DNA of 64,000 nucleotides from Cupriavidus sp. D39 (GCF_026627925.1 NZ_JAPNLE010000009.1:3410001-3474000), one strand, 5' to 3'; positions 33,111-42,048 are shown, numbered from the stretch's first letter. A program made the numbers and translations. Notes: generated by a model not told the origin, from the letters alone.

Positions 33111-34966
33111 TGCGCCCAGCATGGGCGCACTCCTGTGGGTGCAAGTCCCACCGTAAGTTGATCACAGCGATCGAAGCGAAGCGCAACTGCGAAAGGGCGA
33201 CCGATCGTGGGGAGGAAGCGTGGAGCGAAGCTGCGAGCCGAGGAACACGAACCGGATAGAAGGCGGTGCCGACCAGGACGAGCGGGCATGAAACCGCGAA
33301 GTTCTCGTGATCAAGGGGAGGCGGCGTAAATCCGGCGGTTGTGCAGCGAAGGAGTGCGTTCTTACCTGGGGAGATCTCGCCTCATGCCTGAAAGGGCGAC
33401 GGCGTCGAGCCGGAGCGAGAAGTCAGCAGAGGTCGAAGTAGTTGGGGGTAGCGCCGGCAAGGCTCGAATCCGCCGACGAAGGACCGAACGAGAGGGAGTG
33501 TTCGAAGCCATGTCGATACCGAAGGCATTGCGTCAGAAGCCCGCGCGAGCGGGGCGGGAGGGAGTAGCGGGCGGTGAAGCCGGCCGTGAACCCGCCTGCG
33601 ACGAAGCCGGCGGTCCGCGGCGGGGACCGGAGGACACGGGGTCGGCGCTGCTGGCAGCGGCGCTGACGCGAGAGAACCTGAAGCAGGCGTTCAGGCGGGT
33701 CCGCCGCAACAAAGGCGCCGCTGGCGTGGATGGTCTGGATATTGATCAGACCGCCCGCTATCTGGTGTCGGCGTGGCCGGAGATCCGCCAGCAACTGCTC
33801 AAGGGGACGTACCGGCCCAGTCCGGTACGGCGGGTAACGATTCCGAAGCCGGACGGAGGAGGCGAGCGCGAGCTCGGTATTCCGACGGTGACGGACCGGC
33901 TGATCCAGCAGGCGCTGTTGCAGGTGCTGCAGCCGATGCTGGACCCCACCTTCAGCGAGCACAGCTACGGCTTCCGGCCTGGGCGGCGTGCGCACGATGC
34001 GGTGTTAGCCGCGCAGTCGTACGTGCAGTCGGGGCGGCGAGTGGTGGTGGACGTGGATCTGGAGAAGTTCTTTGACCGGGTCAACCACGACATCCTGATT
34101 GACCGTCTACAGAAGCGCATCGGGGACGCCGGGGTCATCCGGCTGATCCGGGCGTATCTGAACAGCGGGCTGATGGATGGCGGGGTAGTGCTGCAGCGGT
34201 ACGAGGGCACGCCGCAAGGCGGGCCGCTGTCACCGCTGCTGGCTAACGTACTGCTCGATGAGGTGGACAAGGCGTTGGAGCGTCGAGGTCATTGCTTCGT
34301 GCGCTATGCCGATGATGCGAACGTGTACGTGCGCAGTCGGCGGGCGGGCGAGCGAGTGATGGCGCTATTGCGGCGCTTGTACGGCAGCCTGCGCCTGAAG
34401 GTCAACGAGGCAAAGAGCGCGGTGGCGAGCGCGTTTGGCCGCAAGTTCCTCGGCTACAGCTTCTGGGTGGCCGCAGGGGGAGTGGTCAAGCGCAAAGTGG
34501 CAGTTAAGCCGCTGCTGACGTTCAAGCAACGCATCCGCGAACTGACTCGCCGCTCAGGCGGGCGGAGTCTGCAGGCAGTCGTGGATCGGGTGAGGCCATA
34601 TGTTCTGGGATGGAAGGCCTACTTCCGGCTGGCGCAAACGCCCCAGGTCTGGCGCGAGCTGGACAAGTGGATGCGCCACCGGCTGAGGGCCATCCAGCTC
34701 AAGCACTGGCGCCGTGGTCGGGTCATTTACCGAGAGTTGCGTGCGCTGGGTGCTACAGCGGATGCCGCCAGGCAAGCAGCGGCGAGTAGCCGGTGCTGGT
34801 GGCGCAACAGCGGCGACACGCTGAACCGGGTCCTGACCATCGCCTACTTCGATCAGTTGGGCATGCCCCGTCTCACTTAACCTCAACCTCTCGAACCGCC
34901 CGGTGCGGACCCGCATGCCGGGTGGTGTGGCAGGGGCGCAGCCAGTGGGCTGCCCCCTATGCCGAT
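33111..34966 (+). mobile_element. Group II intron 2, in tandem with intron 1
   Basis: It begins TGCGCCCAGCATGGGCGCA immediately after the CTCGAT end of intron 1. Compared with intron 1, the leading G of GTGCG is missing. A ribozyme 5' part of about 400 bp precedes the RT gene. The 3' end has a domain V-like hairpin (AACCGCCCGGTGCGG, then CCGCATGCCGGGTGGT near 34886-34925) and a domain VI stem (GGGGCGCAGCC..GGGCTGCCCC), ending CTATGCCGAT at 34966. The RT differs clearly from that of intron 1, so this is a second intron insertion, not a duplication. Confidence 0.83.
33510..34880 (+). CDS. Group II intron reverse transcriptase/maturase
   Basis: A 456-residue intron protein. RT motifs are KGAAGVDGLDIDQTARYL, IPKPDGGGERELGIPTVTDR, SYGFRPGRRAHDAV, DVDLEKFFDRVNHD and EGTPQGGPLSPLLANVLL, with the catalytic YADD at residues 266-269. 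The maturase region is VLGWKAYFRLAQTPQVWREL. Again no HNH domain is visible. The start at 33510 (MSIPKALRQKPARAGRE) has GAGAGGGAG upstream; the longer frame from 33339 reads through ribozyme sequence. It is intact, so the protein could be active even if the RNA is damaged. Confidence 0.92.
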   Translation: MSIPKALRQKPARAGREGVAGGEAGREPACDEAGGPRRGPEDTGSALLAAALTRENLKQAFRRVRRNKGAAGVDGLDIDQTARYLVSAWPEIRQQLLKGTYRPSPVRRVTIPKPDGGGERELGIPTVTDRLIQQALLQVLQPMLDPTFSEHSYGFRPGRRAHDAVLAAQSYVQSGRRVVVDVDLEKFFDRVNHDILIDRLQKRIGDAGVIRLIRAYLNSGLMDGGVVLQRYEGTPQGGPLSPLLANVLLDEVDKALERRGHCFVRYADDANVYVRSRRAGERVMALLRRLYGSLRLKVNEAKSAVASAFGRKFLGYSFWVAAGGVVKRKVAVKPLLTFKQRIRELTRRSGGRSLQAVVDRVRPYVLGWKAYFRLAQTPQVWRELDKWMRHRLRAIQLKHWRRGRVIYRELRALGATADAARQAAASSRCWWRNSGDTLNRVLTIAYFDQLGMPRLT

Positions 34967-35083
34967 TCCTGATGCCGTGTAACCGCTGTGTAAGCGAATT
35001 CTGTCAACGCGGCTTCCTTACAATCCACCCCGCCCCATTAAAATCTAGACGCTGCGCCTGGCAGGTGGAGGCTAAAGGCCACG

Positions 35084-35222
35084 GTGGCTAGTCAAAAAGT
35101 GGATGATGTGGTCTGGGTGCCCACCGTGTTCAGCAAGAACCGCGAACGGCTGATCAAGCACGACGCGGTAATCGAGTTCTTCAATGAAGTGTTGGCGACC
35201 ACGAAAACGCCTGATCAGCTCA
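35084..35222 (+). pseudogene. IS5-family transposase fragment
   Basis: The short frame encodes VDDVVWVPTVFSKNRERLIK then HDAVIEFFNEVLA, which resembles an internal N-terminal segment of IS5-group transposases (V-W-x-P-T-V-F-S-K-N-R-x-R-L). Both the true N-terminus and the catalytic DDE part are missing; homology ends near 35222. 35223-35447, up to the IS256 element, holds nothing I can identify. This is a dead remnant. Confidence 0.6.
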
Positions 35223-35509
35223 ATTCACTGACTTTCGACTTGTTCGCCAAGGGTCCGCTTGTCCGTGTACCGGATCTAGGCTCCAGACCCACTCATGCAA
35301 TTCCTGCCGACGCTGTAACTATGCGCAGATGGTGCCGGCCAGAATCCTCCCTGAATCCAAGCCGGTACCGTCAATCTCATGGCATGTGCACATAGTTGTG
35401 AACTGTGCATAGGGGTCGATCAGAGCCATCTGGCCTTGACCGCGACTACCCTACCGGGCCTGTACGGGATTTTGTGTGCAGGGCATAACATGTCGACAAG
35501 GAGCATGTA

Positions 35510-36760
35510 ATGCCACGCAAACCAAAGGCCATACCCAGGGACCTTCCGACCATCCCTAAGGAGCTGATCGATCAGTTCGTTAAAGGTCCGATGACTGCTG
35601 AGGCGGTGCAAGACGCCGCCATGGCGTTCAAGAAGGCCCTGATCGAGCGGGCGATGGGCGCGGAGCTGGGCCATCACCTGGGCTACCCGGCGGGTGCCGA
35701 GCGCCCCGAGGATGCAACCAACCAGCGCAATGGCTCCAGCGCCAAGACCGTGCTTACGGACACGGGACCCTTGCGGCTGGCGATCCCGCGCGACCGCGAC
35801 GGCAGCTTCGCGCCCATCCTGATTCCCAAGCACGACCGGCGTTTTACTGGCTTTGACGACAAGATCATCGCCATGTATGCGCGCGGCATGACGGTACGCG
35901 AGATCCAGGCGTTCCTGGTCGAGCAGTATGGCACTGAGGTGTCGCCCGCGTTCATCAGCTCGGTAACGGATGCGGTCATGGAGGAAGTCACCGCCTGGCA
36001 GGCCCGTCCATTGGAGGTCATGTACCCGGTCGTGTTCTTCGACGCGCTGCGGGTCAAGATGCGCGAGGATGGCGTCGTGCGCAGCAAGGCGGTCTATCTG
36101 GCGCTGGGCGTGCTGCCCGATGGCACGCGTGACATCCTGGGCCTGTGGATCGAGACCACCGAAGGGGCAAAGTTCTGGATGAAGGTGTTCAACGACCTGA
36201 AGACGCGAGGCACCCAAGACATCCTGATCGCGGTGACCGACGGCTTGAAGGGCATGGAGCAGGCCCTGAACGCGGTGTTCCCGAGCACGACACTGCAGAC
36301 TTGTGTCGTGCATCTGATACGCGGCAGCCTGGACTACGCGAGCTGGAAGGACCGCCGTGTGGTGGCGGCCGCGCTCAAGCCTGTCTACACGGCTGCCACG
36401 GTTGAGGCCGCCGAGGCGGCGCTGTTGGCCTTCGAGCAAAGCGACTGGGGCAAGCGCTACCCACCGATTGCAGCCTCCTGGCATCGCGCCTGGGACCGGG
36501 TGATTCCATTCTTTGCGTTCCCGCCGGCCATCCGCAAGATCATCTACACCACGAATGCCATCGAGAGCATCAACGCGCAACTGCGTAAGATTATCAAGAC
36601 CCGCGGGCACTTCCCGAGCGATGAAGCGGCCACCAAACTGCTGTGGCTAGCCTTGCGCAACATCACCGGCAAGTGGGGCAGCGCCACGCACGACTGGAAA
36701 GCCGCCATGAACCAGTTCGCGATCCTCTACGAGGATCGCTTCACACAACCCCATCGCTGA
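35510..36760 (+). CDS. IS256-family transposase
   Basis: A 416-residue mutator-type DDE transposase. The catalytic triad is visible at D178 (VVFFDALRVK), D244 (IAVTDGLKGM) and E352 (YTTNAIESINAQLRK), with the family C/H motif TCVVHLIRGSLDY before the last residue. The length is normal for the family. AAGGAG precedes the ATG at 35510. The gene fills the element and has no interruptions, so the element could still move. Confidence 0.95.
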   Translation: MPRKPKAIPRDLPTIPKELIDQFVKGPMTAEAVQDAAMAFKKALIERAMGAELGHHLGYPAGAERPEDATNQRNGSSAKTVLTDTGPLRLAIPRDRDGSFAPILIPKHDRRFTGFDDKIIAMYARGMTVREIQAFLVEQYGTEVSPAFISSVTDAVMEEVTAWQARPLEVMYPVVFFDALRVKMREDGVVRSKAVYLALGVLPDGTRDILGLWIETTEGAKFWMKVFNDLKTRGTQDILIAVTDGLKGMEQALNAVFPSTTLQTCVVHLIRGSLDYASWKDRRVVAAALKPVYTAATVEAAEAALLAFEQSDWGKRYPPIAASWHRAWDRVIPFFAFPPAIRKIIYTTNAIESINAQLRKIIKTRGHFPSDEAATKLLWLALRNITGKWGSATHDWKAAMNQFAILYEDRFTQPHR

Positions 36761-36774
36761 GATAGGATCAAAGG

Positions 36775-36812
36775 CCTGCCTGCCGGGCAGCCTGCCCGGC
36801 AGGCAGGTTTTT
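36775..36812 (+). terminator. Terminator of the IS256 transposase
   Basis: CCTGCCTGCCGGGCAG at 36775-36790 is followed by C and its exact complement at 36792-36807, then TTTTT. This is a 16-bp near-perfect hairpin with a U tract, 15 bp beyond the transposase stop and inside the right end of the element. Confidence 0.85.
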
Positions 36813-37005
36813 AGCCTTGCACACAAAAATCCTGACACCCCCACCCTACCTGCCTGGTTTCTGGTCCGCAGCCAATTGCCTCAGGGCGCCAATCATGATC
36901 CAAGGCTCATGGGGTACCGGGGTCACTCTTACTTCTTCCTGAAGATTCGTGCAGCCTTCCCCGGAAATCGGAGATCGCAGCCTGACGAAGGCCCTTAGCG
37001 GACCC

Positions 37006-37287
37006 CTATCCCTCCTCCGCTCTAACCTTCTCCAAATCCCGCGCAATCCGATCCCGAATCGGCGATGTATGCCCATGCTCCTCGTCCGTCTTCCCGGTGA
37101 CAAGCCAGTACGCATACTGAGGCCACACCGCCCCAATAGCCTCCACCATCTCCTGGGTCACGCGTTGCTGATTGCGGCACGTGTTCTTCCAGCTATCTGA
37201 CTTCACTCCGGTCAGTTCCTCCATGCGCTTGAAGCGCCGGTGTCCGCTCGCAACGAAATCTATCAATTCTTCTACCCGATCGCGCAT
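37006..37287 (-). CDS. Small helix-turn-helix-like DNA-binding protein
   Basis: A 93-residue protein starting MRDRVEELIDFVASGHRRFK. The middle, RMEELTGVKSDSWKNTCRNQ, has the helix-turn-helix spacing of phage-repressor-like proteins, and AIGAVWPQYAYWLVTGKTDE resembles the dimer helix found in many small betaproteobacterial regulators. The tail is basic and acidic mixed. It is alone on its strand beside the mobile-element nest. Its target is unknown. Confidence 0.6.
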   Translation of the reverse strand: MRDRVEELIDFVASGHRRFKRMEELTGVKSDSWKNTCRNQQRVTQEMVEAIGAVWPQYAYWLVTGKTDEEHGHTSPIRDRIARDLEKVRAEEG

Positions 37288-38019
37288 TTCAATTGGGCTA
37301 TTTAAGCGTTACTAGGTAAATTTAGCCTCATTCGCTGACTTCACTTGGTGAGCGAACGGGCGACTTGCGAACAGGGGCGGGCCGCCGTGCACGCACGTCG
37401 GTTGTCGCTTCTTCGTTCGCGACATCTTGGCGCGAGCCCACCTTGCAGCGCCGCACGATGGCGACCGCCGCTACTTGCCGTCCTTCTGTGAGGCGGCAAG
37501 TGTTGGCTCGCGCTGAGAATGATCAGCCGCATTATGGACCATGCGGAGGGGTCCTTGCGTCCCTCTGATTGTGGTGGAAGCCTTCGCCATGCCAGGAGCG
37601 GCCAATCTGCTCACGTCATGGCGTGTGTCGCTGTCGCGAATTTTTGAGCGCGCGCACCTGAGCCCATCTTCGACAGGAGGAATATTGGACTTGCCAATTT
37701 ACTTCGGCCCGGAATCTGGTCAAACCGTCGTAAAAATTAGTGCCGCGCAGCACTTGTGTATGGCTGCCGCGCGCGATGACGTCTTTTCTCGCCTCCCGGT
37801 GAAGGGACTGCAGATCCTAAAGCCGTCACTCCTTTCGTATTGCGTGGCCTGTTCAATGACATGCCAGGTGGCGCGGAGACTGGGCCAGCGTTTTGGTCTT
37901 CGCGATCTAATGCTTGAGGCCCATCCGTCCGAGCTACACGCTGCATCGCCTGATCGCATTCCGGCTCCCGAGCAGCACAGGTTGACCTACCCTGTTGACG
38001 ACCGTGAAAACGCGGCCAC
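37288..38019. other. 732-bp stretch without a supported gene
   Basis: An open plus-strand frame from 37541 to 38221 spans most of it, but its last 200 bp overlap the well-supported XRE gene on the other strand, it has no good ribosome binding site and I see no family motif. A minus-strand frame (37720-37959) is no better. The stretch may hold a decayed accessory gene. Confidence 0.4.
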
Positions 38020-38265
38020 TCAAAGCTTCGCAACCGCCATCAACTCCGCAACCGTAACCTCTAGCGCAGTCGCAATTCTCAAGAGATGCATCACCCCCAG
38101 GTTCTGCCCTCCCCGCTCAACTGAACTCATATACGAGCGGTCGATGCCAGCCCGATGGGCGAGCTCTTCCTGGGACAGGTCTTGCCTGAGTCGGACTTCG
38201 CGGATCGCGTTGCCCAGTTGAACAAGAGGGGCGGCACCACCGTGCCTTGGGGAAGCTATTGGCAT
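38020..38265 (-). CDS. XRE-family transcriptional regulator
   Basis: An 81-residue single-domain repressor-type protein. LGNAIREVRLRQDLSQEELA, HRAGIDRSYMSSVERGGQN and MHLLRIATALEVTVAELMA give the full five-helix Cro/C1-type HTH. Such short XRE proteins control restriction or toxin modules; no such partner is intact next to it. It is divergent from the gene at 38385. Confidence 0.82.
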   Translation of the reverse strand: MPIASPRHGGAAPLVQLGNAIREVRLRQDLSQEELAHRAGIDRSYMSSVERGGQNLGVMHLLRIATALEVTVAELMAVAKL

Positions 38266-38384
38266 CTCGCCATGCTCGGTCTATGATGACGATAAGACCA
38301 CGGACGATATTACCCAAGCGAGCCACGCTTTCACGTGAACAAGGCCTCTGAACACGCTCGTCAGATTTCGCGATATCGCTACCC

Positions 38385-38648
38385 GTGCGCATCGCTTCGG
38401 ATGCCTCCGACACGCTGCCACTGATGGAGTCGCTGATGCCACAGCACGCACCTGAGACGGACCCCGCAGCCGCCATCCACCAAAGCTGCCACGAACTGTT
38501 GCGCGTCAGCGCAGGCCTTGAGTCTCTCCTGGTCCTGCTAGAGCTGCAGGCCGGCGAGCGCGCCGGCAATTGCGGCCTGCATGCCTTGCTGGCTCCGCTG
38601 AAGCAGCAGTTGGACCACGTAGTGGACCGGGTGCAAGCGCAGTACTGA
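38385..38648 (+). CDS. Small helical protein, DUF1484-like
   Basis: An 87-residue protein with IHQSCHELLRVSAGLESLLV and LLELQAGERAGNCGLHALLA, followed by PLKQQLDHVVDRVQAQY. The helix-turn pattern with C-H-E-L-L-R-V-S-A-G-L-E-S resembles DUF1484 proteins known from Ralstonia and Cupriavidus, but I hold this only loosely. The start may be the inner Met of MPQHAPETD (38436). It heads a run of three small genes up to 39403. Confidence 0.55.
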   Translation: MRIASDASDTLPLMESLMPQHAPETDPAAAIHQSCHELLRVSAGLESLLVLLELQAGERAGNCGLHALLAPLKQQLDHVVDRVQAQY

Positions 38649-38828
38649 GGTTCATCTGTTCTCCACACCTGCGTCGCGGCCCGCGAGGCCGGGGCCGGTG
38701 GGGATACACACACCGATCGAGGCAAAACTCGCTGTTGCCCCATGCTGGAGACGATGGTTGTTGAATCTGCCGATCGAAATTCTGGCGCCGGCATCCTTGC
38801 CGGCGCCGAACCGGAGCACACTCTCACC

Positions 38829-39236
38829 ATGAGCGGCATGTTTGTCCTCTGGCAAACGGCACGCCACGCCGGCGATCTCGCCCGGACGGCCGCGCCGTAC
38901 CACGCCCTAGGCGCCACCCTGGCGCAGCGGCCGTTTCGCCTTCCGGCTCCCCAGCAGGCTGCCGCGCTGCAACTGCAGGGGCTGGTGGCGGCCTACCTGC
39001 AATACCAGGAGGGCCAGCTGGCCCACTACCAGGCAGCCGTACAGTGCGTGGCCGCCTGTACCGCCTACTGGCAGGGTAGAGGCGCGCTGCCGTGCCATTG
39101 GCGCCGGATCCGCAACCAGGTGCTGCGCTTTGAATTCAGCCTGGCACCTCCACTGTTTCTGTCGAGCCGCGTCCACGCGGTCAGGCAGGAGTTAGATCCC
39201 TATATCTCACACTGTAGTCTGGGAGCATCGCTATGA
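38829..39236 (+). CDS. Hypothetical protein coupled to a small membrane protein
   Basis: A 135-residue soluble protein from the ATG at 38829 (MSGMFVLWQTARHAGDLART); an in-frame ATG at 38742 would add 29 residues. It is rich in Ala, Gln and His, with LQLQGLVAAYLQYQEGQLAHY and CVAACTAYWQGRGALPCHWR. I recognise no family. The stop overlaps the next start by four bases (ATGA at 39233-39236), so the two genes are translated together. Confidence 0.5.
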   Translation: MSGMFVLWQTARHAGDLARTAAPYHALGATLAQRPFRLPAPQQAAALQLQGLVAAYLQYQEGQLAHYQAAVQCVAACTAYWQGRGALPCHWRRIRNQVLRFEFSLAPPLFLSSRVHAVRQELDPYISHCSLGASL

Positions 39237-39403
39237 CGATCGGCCTAGCCGTCTTGGCCGTGGGCGTGCCCATCGCGGCCTTCTTCATCTGGGTTGCCCG
39301 GAACAGTCTTCGCGCACAGGAGGCGAAACGGGCGGAGCGCCGTGGGTGCAGCTGCCACTGCGGGCGCCGGCAGACCAGCGCCGACCACCAACTGCCTCCA
39401 TAG
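39233..39403 (+). CDS. 56-residue single-helix membrane protein with a Cys-rich tail
   Basis: It starts at ATG 39233 inside the ATGA overlap with the gene before. Residues 2-22 (TIGLAVLAVGVPIAAFFIWV) are one membrane helix. A basic stretch follows (RNSLRAQEAKRAERR), then GCSCHCGRR, with three cysteines and a histidine in C-x-C-x-C spacing at residues 39-43 that could hold a metal. The positive side would be cytoplasmic. There is no known family. Coupled start and normal composition favour a real gene. Confidence 0.5.
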   Translation: MTIGLAVLAVGVPIAAFFIWVARNSLRAQEAKRAERRGCSCHCGRRQTSADHQLPP

Positions 39404-39482
39404 CCCTCTGGCAAGAAGGACAGCCAAGGCTTATCGGTGTCAGATCCACCCCAGGGCACACTCGCCCGGCGCGAGCAGCGCA

Positions 39483-40448
39483 GTGCCCAGCGGGTGGGCT
39501 CCACTATCCCTCCCGTTTTCATGTCTTCTACCGTTCCTTCGCAACTTTCCTGAACCGTATCCGCGCAATATACGAAACGCCGCGTGGCAATTGGAAGAGT
39601 ATCGGCTGTCCAAGGAGGACGCGGGTAGCACCGCCTTTTTTGTCATCGCGGGGCAACTTAGCGCTGGGGCACGGGACATCTTGTGCGAGCGCAACATTGG
39701 CTATTTCGACGCCAGTGGAAGTTTGTACTTCAAGCACAAGGACTGGCTGATCAACATCGATCGCCCGGCGAAACCTGTTTCGCCCCGGCGAGCGGGATCA
39801 CTCTTCACCGGCGCGAGGGAGCAAGTCGTACATGCCCTGCTCCATTCCAACCAGAGATGGCTGACCGGACTCGAGATTGCTGACCTGGCCGAAACCTCCG
39901 CCTATACGGTGTCACTCACCCTGCGTGAATTGGAGCGCCTGGAGCTGGTAGAGTCCAGAGGCAGTGGGCGAACCCTGCGCCGGCGCCTTATACAACCAGG
40001 CGTGCTGCTTGATTTGTGGGCCGATGCCTGGCGCGTTCGGAAGGAACATAAAACCCGCTGGTTTGCGTACACCCGCAACCCGAATGCGATACTTTCGGCC
40101 ATCACCGACAAGCTGGAGAGCGAGGCGCTAACGGGCTGGGCCTTCACCGGCACCGCCGCGGCGAACGCGGTGTCGCCACTGCTTACGCACGTGGAGAGCG
40201 CGGACACAATCGTTCCTCTCGGCAGCACGCCCGACTACGCAAAGGCGCTGGGGTTGCAGGAAGTCGAGAAAGGCTCGAATGTCACCCTCATCGAGCGTGG
40301 CGGTGCGAGCTCCCTATTCACCCGGGAACACTCGGATCATCCCTCGCACCTTGCCAGTGCGTTCATCATGTACCTGGACTTGCTGGACGGCCGTGGCCGC
40401 AACAAGGAACTCGCTTCGCAACTTCGCTCGGACATCCTGAAAATCTGA
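39483..40448 (+). CDS. AbiEi-type antitoxin / transcriptional regulator
   Basis: A type IV toxin-antitoxin antitoxin-like protein. AFFVIAGQLSAGARDILCER and YFDASGSLYFKHKDWLINID form the N-terminal domain. A winged helix follows (GLEIADLAETSAYTVSLTLR, ELERLELVESRGSGRTLRRR). The C-terminal domain has WAFTGTAAANAVSPLLTHVE and ends FIMYLDLLDGRGRNKELASQ. The start is uncertain: I give the GTG at 39483, but the frame is open from 39294 and a small frameshift near 39530 is possible. The toxin normally next to it is only a fragment (40453). Confidence 0.7.
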   Translation: MPSGWAPLSLPFSCLLPFLRNFPEPYPRNIRNAAWQLEEYRLSKEDAGSTAFFVIAGQLSAGARDILCERNIGYFDASGSLYFKHKDWLINIDRPAKPVSPRRAGSLFTGAREQVVHALLHSNQRWLTGLEIADLAETSAYTVSLTLRELERLELVESRGSGRTLRRRLIQPGVLLDLWADAWRVRKEHKTRWFAYTRNPNAILSAITDKLESEALTGWAFTGTAAANAVSPLLTHVESADTIVPLGSTPDYAKALGLQEVEKGSNVTLIERGGASSLFTREHSDHPSHLASAFIMYLDLLDGRGRNKELASQLRSDILKI

Positions 40449-40452
40449 CCTC

Positions 40453-40677
40453 ATGGACTTCTCCAAACCGGCAACCGCCGACGGTTACAACGTAGAACAC
40501 ACCCTTGCGTGCGAACGGGCACCGATCGCCCTGCTCGGTAAACTGGTGAATCCCGAGCAACGCCAACGTGCGGCGACATGCCGCAGCAGCGGTCGATGTA
40601 CACCTTCAAGACTTGAATCGGCGATCTATTTGCGTTCAGCCAGAAGCTTGCGGATGGCGGCTTCCGTTTCGGCATAG
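40453..40677 (+). pseudogene. Fragment of the gene following the AbiEi-like antitoxin
   Basis: Four bases after the antitoxin stop an ATG opens MDFSKPATADGYNVEHTLAC then ERAPIALLGKLVNPEQR; from about 40575 the frame runs into antisense of the thioredoxin-like gene. The tight spacing is what an AbiEii-type nucleotidyltransferase toxin would show, but no nucleotidyltransferase motif (G-S-x-x-x-D) is present. I read it as the two ends of a toxin gene left after a deletion. Confidence 0.4.
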
Positions 40678-41165
40678 CGCCCTTCCCCAAAGTGCTGGTA
40701 GACGATGCGGCCCTCGGCATCGATCAAGTAGGTGGCAGGCCAATACTGGTTGTGAAACGCCGACCACGTGGCGTAGCTGTTGTCCTGCGCGACCGGATAG
40801 CGGATATCGAAGCGCTTGAGCGCCCGTTGTACGTTGGCGGTGGACTTCTCGAGCGGGTATTCGGGAGTGTGCACGCCCACGACGACAAGCCCCTGGTCCT
40901 TGTACTTCTCATGCCACTGCTTCACATAGGGCAACGTGTGGATGCAGTTGATGCAGGAGTACGTCCAGAAATCGACCAGTACCACCTTGCCGCGCAGCGC
41001 CTTCATCGAAAGCGGCGGCGAGTTCAGCCATTGGTCGATGCCGGCGAACTCGGGCGCTGCGCTGCCATCCGCAACAGTGGCGCTGAAGGCGGGCGCGCCC
41101 GTTCCGACGACATAGATGGCGGCAATGCCGGCGGCAACCAGGGCGGACAGTAGAAGTGTGCGCAT
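40626..41165 (-). CDS. TlpA/DipZ-C-like thioredoxin-fold protein
   Basis: A 179-residue exported thiol-redox protein. Residues 1-29 form a signal or anchor (LLLSALVAAGIAAIYVVG). The thioredoxin fold has VVLVDFWTYSCINCIHTLPY with the C71-I-N-C74 active site, then GLVVVGVHTPEYPLEKSTAN and YWPATYLIDAEGRIVYQHFG with the cis-Pro. The motif and HTPEYP are typical of the periplasmic domain of DipZ-like proteins. A scrap of a DipZ-type membrane domain lies 4.3 kb away at 45502. The next gene, ohr, is on the same strand 106 bp upstream. Confidence 0.85.
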   Translation of the reverse strand: MRTLLLSALVAAGIAAIYVVGTGAPAFSATVADGSAAPEFAGIDQWLNSPPLSMKALRGKVVLVDFWTYSCINCIHTLPYVKQWHEKYKDQGLVVVGVHTPEYPLEKSTANVQRALKRFDIRYPVAQDNSYATWSAFHNQYWPATYLIDAEGRIVYQHFGEGRYAETEAAIRKLLAERK

Positions 41166-41271
41166 GATTTCAAATGCTTCAAATGCAAGTGCGTAAGGAG
41201 TGGGAAGCCGTGCCAACGGCGCTGGCACGCTTGCGATCCGCCCGACGGCATCGGGCGGATCGCGGCACGGG

Positions 41272-41688
41272 TCAGACCAGATGCAGTTCGACGTGGATGT
41301 TGCCGCGCGTGGCTTTCGAATACGGGCAGAGCTGATGCGCCGCTTCAACCACCGCCTGTGCCACTTCCCGGTCGAGACCCGGCAGGCTGACGTTCAGGCG
41401 GGCCTGCAGGAAAAAGGCGCCGTCGGTGGTGCCGAGGTCCACCTCGGTATCCACTGCAAGGTCCGCTGGCAGCTTGATCTTCATCTGGCTGGCGGCGCGG
41501 CCCATTGCCCCGATAAAGCAAGCCGACCACCCTGCGGCAAACAGCTGTTCGGGGTTGGTGCCGGCGCCGCTGCTGCCCGGTGAGGACAGCTTCAGATCCA
41601 GCCGGCCATCGTTGCTATGGGCTTGGCCATCGCGGCCGCCGGTGACGTGGACCTTGCCGGTGTACAGGACGTTCTCGATGCGGGTCAT
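41272..41688 (-). CDS. ohr: Organic hydroperoxide resistance protein Ohr
   Basis: A 138-residue thiol peroxidase of the Ohr/OsmC family that reduces organic hydroperoxides. The reactive cysteines are C57 (AAGWSACFIGAMG) and C121 (AAHQLCPYSKATRGN), with the fold motif GTNPEQLFAAGW. The start MTRIENVLYTGKVHVTGG is normal. No OhrR regulator is next to it. With the thioredoxin-like gene and the hydrolase it forms a small peroxide and detoxification group. Confidence 0.94.
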   Translation of the reverse strand: MTRIENVLYTGKVHVTGGRDGQAHSNDGRLDLKLSSPGSSGAGTNPEQLFAAGWSACFIGAMGRAASQMKIKLPADLAVDTEVDLGTTDGAFFLQARLNVSLPGLDREVAQAVVEAAHQLCPYSKATRGNIHVELHLV

Positions 41689-42048
41689 GATGTTTTCCTT
41701 GAGATGGGTTTGCGCGGAGAATTGCGCGGCCGGAGATCGCTTCGCTTGTGCTCGGCATCGGGCCACGGAACGTATTAAAGGCGGTCGATGTATCAGGCGC
41801 GTAGCACGTCGCGGCCTGTTCTGTCTGGATGCGTATCCCGATTGCCGCGTGATACAGACGCATACAAAAATCCCGCGGCAAGTGGCGCAGACGCGGCGCA
41901 GGACGGCGCTGTCGGATGCGGCTTTGTATCGCTCTGTATCCGGTGGCCTGCCGGATACGCAACGTTTCAAATCAGAGGGTTCGGGAAACAGGCGCGATAC
42001 GTCGCTCGCCAATACTTCCCATCGTCATCATTCCCAATGGAGAGAACC

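Larger units (their letters stand above)
35456..36842 (+). mobile_element. Complete IS256-family insertion sequence
   Basis: 1,387 bp. It is flanked on both sides by the 8-bp direct repeat ACCCTACC (35448-35455 and 36843-36850), the expected target duplication for this family. The ends are imperfect inverted repeats: GGGCCTGTACGGGATTTTG on the left and GGGGGTGTCAGGATTTTTG on the right (read inwards), both continuing TGTGCARGGC. One transposase gene and a terminator lie inside. The intact ends and matching duplication suggest a recent insertion. Confidence 0.92.

Noticed and set aside
37541..38221. A 226-residue plus-strand gene
   Set aside because: It overlaps the clear XRE gene on the other strand for its last 200 bp, lacks a ribosome site and shows no family motif.
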